A DNA stretch of 64,000 nt from Bacteroidales bacterium (GTDB lineage Bacteria; Bacteroidota; Bacteroidia; Bacteroidales; UBA932): the NCBI GenBank assembly GCA_017619675.1, contig JAFZRX010000008.1, forward strand, positions 62,001 to 126,000, given 5' to 3'. The translations under genes were made by a program, and so were the position numbers. The notes beneath the pieces are model-generated. The model ran no database searches. It saw only the letters and a program-made list of their open reading frames with translations, and was not told where the DNA came from. Shown here one piece after another: positions 59,422 to 64,000 of the stretch. How positions within the stretch are numbered: the stretch's first letter is position 1; the number at the start of each line of letters is the position of its first letter.

Positions 59422-60135
59422 ATGTGGCCGTTCAGCAGGAAATATTCCATTTTGGAAAGCGGTATCCTTGAAGGAGGAACCGACTGGCACTGCCATATAC
59501 TTCCAGGGGTTGACGACGGTATCCGTACCGTCCGGGAGTCCCTGGAAGTATTGTCATTCTATGAGCAGACCGGTATCCGTGACGTGTGGCTGACCCCGCA
59601 CATCATGGAGGACTGCCCCAACGGCACGGCGGAGCTGCAGGAGCGCTTCGCAGCCCTGCAGGCCGCCTACCGTGGCGGCATCACCCTCCATCTGGGTGCG
59701 GAGAACATGATGGACAATCTGTTCGCAAGCCGGCTGGCGGAAGGGGACCTTCTGACGGTTGGGGAGCCAGCAATGACCCTGGTGGAGACATCGTACTATA
59801 ATCCGCCAATGGGGTTCGAGGATACGCTGAACGATATGATCCTGCAGGGGCGCCGGCCCCTTCTGGCGCACCCGGAGAGGTATGTCTACATGGAGGAGCG
59901 TGACTATGTGCGCCTGAAGCAAGCCGGCGTGCTCTTCCAGCTGAACCTGATGTCCCTGGCGGGCATGTACGGGGAGCCCGCCGCGCATACGGCCGCCCGC
60001 CTTCTGCAGGGCGGCATGTATGACTTCGCGGGATCGGACCTGCACCGCCTGGGCCCCTGGAAACACGCCATCGGCCAGAAAGTCCTCTCAAAATCCCAAG
60101 TCGCCGCCCTCCGCACCCTCTGCACCTCCCGTTAG
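59422..60135 (+). CDS. CpsB/YwqE-type PHP-domain tyrosine phosphatase
   Basis: A 237-residue PHP-superfamily phosphatase of the capsule-regulating CpsB/Wzb type. Metal-binding motifs: TDWHCHILPGVDDGIR near the N-terminus, LTPHI, the E in LHLGAENMMDN, LAHPERYVYM and GSDLHRLGPW. It dephosphorylates the capsule-chain-length tyrosine kinase (Wzc/CpsD). The kinase itself is not in the window. Position just before the UpxY region fits a capsule locus. Confidence 0.9.
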   Translation: MWPFSRKYSILESGILEGGTDWHCHILPGVDDGIRTVRESLEVLSFYEQTGIRDVWLTPHIMEDCPNGTAELQERFAALQAAYRGGITLHLGAENMMDNLFASRLAEGDLLTVGEPAMTLVETSYYNPPMGFEDTLNDMILQGRRPLLAHPERYVYMEERDYVRLKQAGVLFQLNLMSLAGMYGEPAAHTAARLLQGGMYDFAGSDLHRLGPWKHAIGQKVLSKSQVAALRTLCTSR

Positions 60136-60167
60136 CCCCCTTCTCTGTTCTCTTCCGTTTTATAGAG

Positions 60168-60199
60168 CTGGCAGCTAAAGAACTGAATTACAGCAAGTT
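60168..60199 (+). repeat. Flanking direct repeat, left of the intact RAYT
   Basis: CTGGCAGCTAAAGAACTGAA followed by TTACAGC. A near match occurs on the other side of the gene at 61271-61302. Likely remnants of the element's boundaries. Confidence 0.5.
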
Positions 60200-60251
60200 G
60201 ATAGAACCCAGACCCCCTGTTTTGGGAGGAAGTGGGCTCTTTTATCTTGCT
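60192..60251 (+). repeat. REP-like palindromic element, copy C
   Basis: Outer arms AGCAAG (60192-60197) / CTTGCT (60246-60251), next GAACCCA / TGGGCTC (60204-60210, 60233-60239), and an inner CCCCC / GGGAGG around a TTTT loop. The CCC-nn-TTTTGGG core is shared with copies A and B. Confidence 0.55.
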
Positions 60252-60264
60252 GATAACCAACCAG

Positions 60265-60287
60265 TTATCTGCCAGCCACGCAGATAA
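60265..60287 (+). repeat. Hairpin TTATCTGC-N7-GCAGATAA upstream of the intact RAYT
   Basis: Perfect 8-bp stem. The right arm runs into ATAAACGTTTAA (60284-60295), the motif also present upstream of the RAYT pseudogene. A TATCTTTG -7 element follows at 60322-60329. Confidence 0.5.
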
Positions 60288-60353
60288 ACGTTTAAAAAGA
60301 ATCACGAACCCCCTTTTCTAATATCTTTGTCAAGTCATGTGAAAGGTAGATAG

Positions 60354-61268
60354 ATGGGGAAAGATTACAGAAAATATCGTGATGGTAGTCTTCATCACGT
60401 TTTTTGCAAAGCAGTTGACGGAAATATCCTGTTCTATTCGGTCCAGGACTGCATCTTTTACTTGACACTGTATTATGTCCTGGCCAAAAGGTATGGGATA
60501 AAGACGCTTGCATTTGGAATAATGCCTAATCATGTCCATTCTTTTGAACGGGCTCCGTCTCTGAAGAAATTCAACCTGTTTCACTGTCGGTTGAATTCAG
60601 AATTCACTCAAGGATATAACAAACAACATAACCGGTCCGGTGCCGTTTTTATGAAACCTTTCGGCTATGCGCCCAAAACCGTAGGTAAGGTGATAAGGGA
60701 TTGTATATCATATATCGCCAATAATCCCGTGGCCGGAAACCAGGTTTCGAGAGTAGAAGAATCAAAATGGAACCTTGTGGGATATTGGAAATCTGACCAT
60801 CCGTTTTCTGAAAAGATCCAGTTGGAGAAGGTATCTCGTAGAATGAGAAGAGCTGTTGAGAAACTCCGCCAATATCATAGGGATAACTGTCCGTTGGACT
60901 ATACCCGACAAAGGGAGTTATTCAAAGAACTGACGTCAAAGGAGAAATACCAACTGATAGATAGGATTGTGTCTATGTACAACTGTCTGGATTATGACGC
61001 CGCAGCCAGTTACTATAATGGAGATTTTGCTAATGCAATCATTTCTATATCAGCCAATTCAGGAAAAGAACATGATGTCCCGGACGATTACGAGGACTAC
61101 AGTGTTTATAATAAGATGATTCAGATTGCCACCAGTTGCGGAATAGCTCCGCTGACTTGCAATTATGAAAATAGCCCAGCCGATATGATTAATGACCTGA
61201 AGAATCTATTCCGAAAGGCCGGATTTCAGGCCAGGCAGATTCAAAAGTTTCTGCATCTGAAGAGGTAG
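60354..61268 (+). mobile_element. REP-associated tyrosine transposase (RAYT), intact
   Basis: A 304-residue Y1-transposase-like protein (IS200/IS605 relative). The N-terminal HUH motif IMPNHVHS (two His with hydrophobic spacing) matches the single-strand nuclease fold. Family signature after it: GYAPKTVGKVIRDCISYIANNPVAGN, with the catalytic Tyr probably in the YI segment of that helix. The C-terminal half has the DDYEDYSVYNKMIQIATSCG motif also in the broken copy. It is flanked by a near-repeat pair and REP-like hairpins. RAYTs are domesticated or REP-propagating enzymes; its activity is untested. Confidence 0.85.
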
Positions 61269-61270
61269 GA

Positions 61271-61302
61271 CTGGCAGCTAAACTTCTGATTAACAGCCAA
61301 CT
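61271..61302 (+). repeat. Flanking direct repeat, right of the intact RAYT
   Basis: CTGGCAGCTAAACTTCTGAT followed by TAACAGCCAAC. Matches 60168-60199 at its first 12 bases and again at CTGA...TA..CAGC. The remainder to 61427 is G-rich with no gene I can support. Confidence 0.5.
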
Positions 61303-61427
61303 AAAGAATAGGCACTCTCTATGGTTTGTAGGGTGGTGGGGTGGGGGTAACTTGTTGAGATTCAAGAAAATAAGTGCCAGGACCTAAGGAAGGAACGGGG
61401 GAGAGAGGAGTGAAAGGGCGACAAAGA

Positions 61428-61459
61428 TTTGTCTTTTGTAATTATTTTCGGTATTTTTA
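61428..61459 (+). promoter_or_regulatory. Promoter TTTG-N20-TATTTTTA for the upxY leader
   Basis: TTTG (61428-61431), a 20-nt spacer and TATTTTTA (61452-61459; last base differs from TAnnTTTG). It predicts a start near 61464 and a leader of about 140 nt before upxY. Confidence 0.5.
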
Positions 61460-61465
61460 CAATTA

Positions 61466-61483
61466 ATACACCTATAGGTGTAT
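61466..61483. promoter_or_regulatory. 18-bp perfect palindrome at the upxY transcription start
   Basis: ATACACCTATAGGTGTAT, self-complementary with no loop, just after the predicted transcription start. The shape suits an operator for a dimeric regulator rather than an RNA hairpin. Confidence 0.5.
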
Positions 61484-61605
61484 CCGGATGGGAGAATTCC
61501 TCTCTTGGATAGGAGCCGGGTCTCCTGTCTGTATCGTCGGGAGCAAACAACGTTCAGCTGCCGACACTCCAATTATACCCTTTACAGAAACCAAACCCGC
61601 ACCCG

Positions 61606-62247
61606 TTGGAAAACTGTACTACAGACCAAAAACCTGATTCAATAGGAATTCTGGACACCACTCCGAATCAGAGAGAGTGTGTAAAAACAGACCAGAAAGA
61701 AAGATTGGAAGTGGACCAGAGAGATGTTGAGGAAGGGGAGAAGAAGGATAAGAGGAATTGGTACGCGATCAGAGTGTTCAATAACCATATCTTCCGGATC
61801 AAGGAGGAGTTGGACAACATTGGCGTGCAGACTTACATGGCACTGAAGAAGGCGTTGAAGCCGGGTATGCGGACGGTACAGTTGGCGCCGTCGCTGTTGT
61901 TCGTGCGGTGGGATGCGGAGAGGCTGTCGGCTTTCAAGCAGAAGCATTTCAGCGAAATCATGGTATACAGGAAGGCGGAGGGGACGGAGCCGGCGGTGAT
62001 TGATGAGAAGGAGATGGAGATGTTCATGCTGGTGACATCGGCGCTGGGAGGGATGGATGTTGAGGTGACGGACAGGGTGTTCGACTTTCAGCAAGGAGAG
62101 AGGGTGCGCGTGACGGAGGGGCCGTTCAAGGGGGCGGAAGGAATTGTAAAGAGAATCAAGAAGGACCGCAAGCTGTTGATAGAGGTGAGCGGAGTTGTGG
62201 TGGTGGCCGTGTCCCACATACCCGGCCAGTTCCTGGAAAGAATTTAG
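61606..62247 (+). CDS. UpxY-family capsule transcription antiterminator (NusG-like)
   Basis: A NusG-family protein of about 213 residues: NGN domain (NWYAIRVFNNHIFRIKEELD; LKPGMRTVQLAPSLLFVRWD) and C-terminal KOW (FQQGERVRVTEGPFKGAEGI). In Bacteroides, UpxY proteins bind the 5' leader of their own capsule operon and let polymerase read through. No ATG lies before the NGN domain. The TTG at 61606 is used, but the acidic N-terminal 45 residues may be untranslated and a later TTG or GTG is possible. The next gene starts 16 nt after. Confidence 0.86.
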   Translation: MENCTTDQKPDSIGILDTTPNQRECVKTDQKERLEVDQRDVEEGEKKDKRNWYAIRVFNNHIFRIKEELDNIGVQTYMALKKALKPGMRTVQLAPSLLFVRWDAERLSAFKQKHFSEIMVYRKAEGTEPAVIDEKEMEMFMLVTSALGGMDVEVTDRVFDFQQGERVRVTEGPFKGAEGIVKRIKKDRKLLIEVSGVVVVAVSHIPGQFLERI

Positions 62248-62263
62248 ATACTAAGACCAATAT

Positions 62264-64000
62264 ATGACCATCAGATCAATTATCCAGTCAATTGTTCAGA
62301 GATTAAAGAGGAGTTATATGAGCCGTAGTTCCATCTTTGTGATGGACCTGCTGCTGTCAATGCTGGCGTCAGTGGTAGCGGCTTTCTTCGCGGATATAGT
62401 ACTGGGACATTTCCATATATTCCCGCTGGGAGAGCCCCGGCTTAAAGCGTGGTATGTTGCGGTGGGGGCGGTGGCATCGGCAATTGCGTTCCTGTTGTTC
62501 AAGACATACAGGATAGTGATCAGGAGACTGGTTGTAAAGGATATGCTGGCCTTTGCGGGAGCGGCTGCCATAAAGGGAATCCTGATGCTGCTGGTTACGT
62601 ATCTGGTGAACCGCTGGGCCAGGTCAATGATATTGATCATAACCTTTGACGCACTGGCAACGGTATTCCTGCTGGTGTTCGTGAGGGTGTTGATGATCCT
62701 GATATGGGAGCACTTCAACCGCAGGATCCAGGAGAAGTACAAATACAAAAGAGTAATACTTTACGGCACATCGGACAAGAGCGTGGCCAATATAGTGCGC
62801 CTTCAGAATTCCACCCACTACAAGGTGGTGGGATTCCTGGATGAAGGCGCCGCGGGCAGGACAATAGAGGGCCTGCCGGTCCTGGTGGCCAAGGATGATG
62901 CCACCATGGAGAAGGCCCTCCTGGACAACCGCATAGACGCCGTCCTGTTCCCGTCGGACAAGGCGGCGCAGGCGGAAGAGAACAGGCTGATCCACTTCTG
63001 CGCTCTGAAAGGCATCCAATGCCTTGTAGTGCCGTCAGTGGATGAAGTTGTGGAAGGCGAGGCTATCCTCCGTCCGCGGGAAATCAAGATCGAGGACCTG
63101 CTGGGCAGGGAGGAGATACAGATTTCGCTGGACGCCATAGCCGAGAACTTCCGGGGGAAGACCGTCATGGTGACGGGCGCCGCCGGCTCAATCGGTTCCG
63201 AGCTGTGCAGACAGCTCGCAACCCTGGGCGCCGGCCGCCTTGTCCTCTATGACAATGCTGAAACCCCCATGCACAACCTCCGCCTGGAACTGGAGGACCG
63301 CTTCCCGCACCTGGACTTCGCCCTGATCATAGGCGACGTGCGGCACCTGGAGCGGCTTGACTACGCCTTCCGGACGTACCGTCCGCAGGTCGTATTCCAC
63401 GCCGCCGCCTACAAGCACGTCCCCCTCATGGAAGAGAACCCCTGCGAAGCCGTCCTTGTGAATGTCTACGGCACCCGCAACGTCGCAGACAAATGCCTTG
63501 AATACGGCACGGAAGCCATGGTCATGATCTCCACGGACAAGGCCGTCAACCCTACCAGCGTGATGGGCTGCACCAAGCGCCTCGCGGAGATCTATGTCCA
63601 GTCCCTCTCCCTTGCCAAGAAGGGCACCCGCTTCGTTACCACCCGTTTTGGCAACGTCCTCGGTTCCAACGGCTCGGTAATCCCCCGTTTCAAGGAGCAG
63701 ATAGCCAAAGGCGGCCCCGTCACCGTCACCCACCCGGAAATCAACCGCTTCTTCATGACCATCCCCGAGGCCTGCCGCCTTGTAATGGAAGCCGCCACAA
63801 TGAGCCGTGAGAACCAGATCTTTGTCTTTGACATGGGCACCCCCGTCAAGATAGCGGACCTGGCCAAACGAATGATACGCCTTGCCGGCTTTGAACCGGA
63901 CAAGGACATCAAGATAGAATACACCGGCCTCCGCCCCGGCGAAAAACTCTACGAGGAAGTCCTGGCCACCGACGAGAACTCCCTCCCGTCGTTCCACCCC
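62264..64000 (+). CDS. WbpM/PglF-type UDP-sugar 4,6-dehydratase (C-terminus beyond the window)
   Basis: 579 codons open to the last base, from the ATG at 62264 (ATG 62318 is an alternative). The N-terminus has four hydrophobic segments (AFFADIVLG; VAVGAVASAIAFLLF and others), then a Rossmann-like domain (KRVILYGTSDKSVANIVR) and a second NAD-binding domain (VMVTGAAGSIGSELCRQL). Catalytic residues fit the SMK type: STDKAVNPTSVMGCTKR has Met where classical SDRs have Tyr. GDVRHLERL and FHAAAYKHVPLMEENP are typical. It dehydrates UDP-GlcNAc-type sugars for capsule synthesis. Confidence 0.9.
   Translation, partial: MTIRSIIQSIVQRLKRSYMSRSSIFVMDLLLSMLASVVAAFFADIVLGHFHIFPLGEPRLKAWYVAVGAVASAIAFLLFKTYRIVIRRLVVKDMLAFAGAAAIKGILMLLVTYLVNRWARSMILIITFDALATVFLLVFVRVLMILIWEHFNRRIQEKYKYKRVILYGTSDKSVANIVRLQNSTHYKVVGFLDEGAAGRTIEGLPVLVAKDDATMEKALLDNRIDAVLFPSDKAAQAEENRLIHFCALKGIQCLVVPSVDEVVEGEAILRPREIKIEDLLGREEIQISLDAIAENFRGKTVMVTGAAGSIGSELCRQLATLGAGRLVLYDNAETPMHNLRLELEDRFPHLDFALIIGDVRHLERLDYAFRTYRPQVVFHAAAYKHVPLMEENPCEAVLVNVYGTRNVADKCLEYGTEAMVMISTDKAVNPTSVMGCTKRLAEIYVQSLSLAKKGTRFVTTRFGNVLGSNGSVIPRFKEQIAKGGPVTVTHPEINRFFMTIPEACRLVMEAATMSRENQIFVFDMGTPVKIADLAKRMIRLAGFEPDKDIKIEYTGLRPGEKLYEEVLATDENSLPSFHP

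Noticed and set aside
61269..61605. Invertible capsule promoter as in Bacteroides fragilis
   Set aside because: Only one palindrome is present. No matching inverted repeat pair flanks the promoter.

Overview
The window reads as a chromosomal segment of a member of the Bacteroidales (phylum Bacteroidota). The signs are promoters of the TTTG / TAnnTTTG type, almost no reliance on Shine-Dalgarno sites, S46 dipeptidyl-peptidase, DUF4251, DUF4270 and DUF4294 proteins, a second EF-G paralogue without GTPase motifs, meso-diaminopimelate dehydrogenase, fimbrillin-like lipoproteins and a UpxY-type capsule antiterminator. Base composition is moderately GC-rich. I do not assign a genus.

Layout. 1-5.6 kb: the start of mutS facing rsmA across a palindromic divergent promoter, then a minus-strand block (rnhB, S46 peptidase, mrp, DUF4251 lipoprotein) and a small XRE regulator. 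5.7-13.1 kb: a plus-strand block with a 71-residue orphan, EF-G2 (fusA2), aspS, murB, murA and ddh. 13.1-21.5 kb: a minus-strand operon cdaA, mutS2, yraN, manC, thrA, dapB, dapA. Several of these act in cell-wall precursor supply: ThrA, DapA, DapB and Ddh lead from aspartate to meso-diaminopimelate, and MurA/MurB make UDP-MurNAc.

21.6-45.1 kb holds the S10/spc/alpha ribosomal cluster, but in two pieces. rplC-D-W-B-rpsS-rplV-rpsC ends in an intrinsic terminator. About 9 kb of unrelated genes follow (uvrC, pnuC, acpP, DUF4270 and a GT5-only glycogen synthase on the minus strand, ftsX, a DUF3098 protein, uppP, lpxH, DUF4294). The cluster then resumes at rplP behind its own promoter and a strongly folded leader, and runs through secY, map, infA, rpmJ and rpoA to rplQ and a terminator. 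rpsJ, rpsL, rpsG and fusA are not next to rplC.

45.2-64 kb is accessory: a LacI regulator; a broken and an intact REP-associated tyrosine transposase (RAYT) with palindromic REP-like elements around them; a lipoprotein; an AroD-AroA fusion; an OmpA-family protein; a tandem array of six fimbrillin-like lipoproteins, the last two sharing a nearly identical 1-kb 5' part but carrying different 3' cassettes; and the start of a capsule locus (CpsB-type phosphatase, UpxY, and a truncated WbpM/PglF-type dehydratase that runs off the end).

The signals I find most interesting are the modular fimbrillin array with its swapped C-terminal cassettes, the AroD-AroA fusion, the split ribosomal operon with a structured rplP leader, the RAYT/REP system, and a repeated arrangement (nine genes) in which the TAnnTTTG box lies only 6-7 nt before the start codon, which predicts near-leaderless mRNAs. 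No rRNA, tRNA or CRISPR array was seen. Family assignments come from motif recognition by eye; no database search was run.
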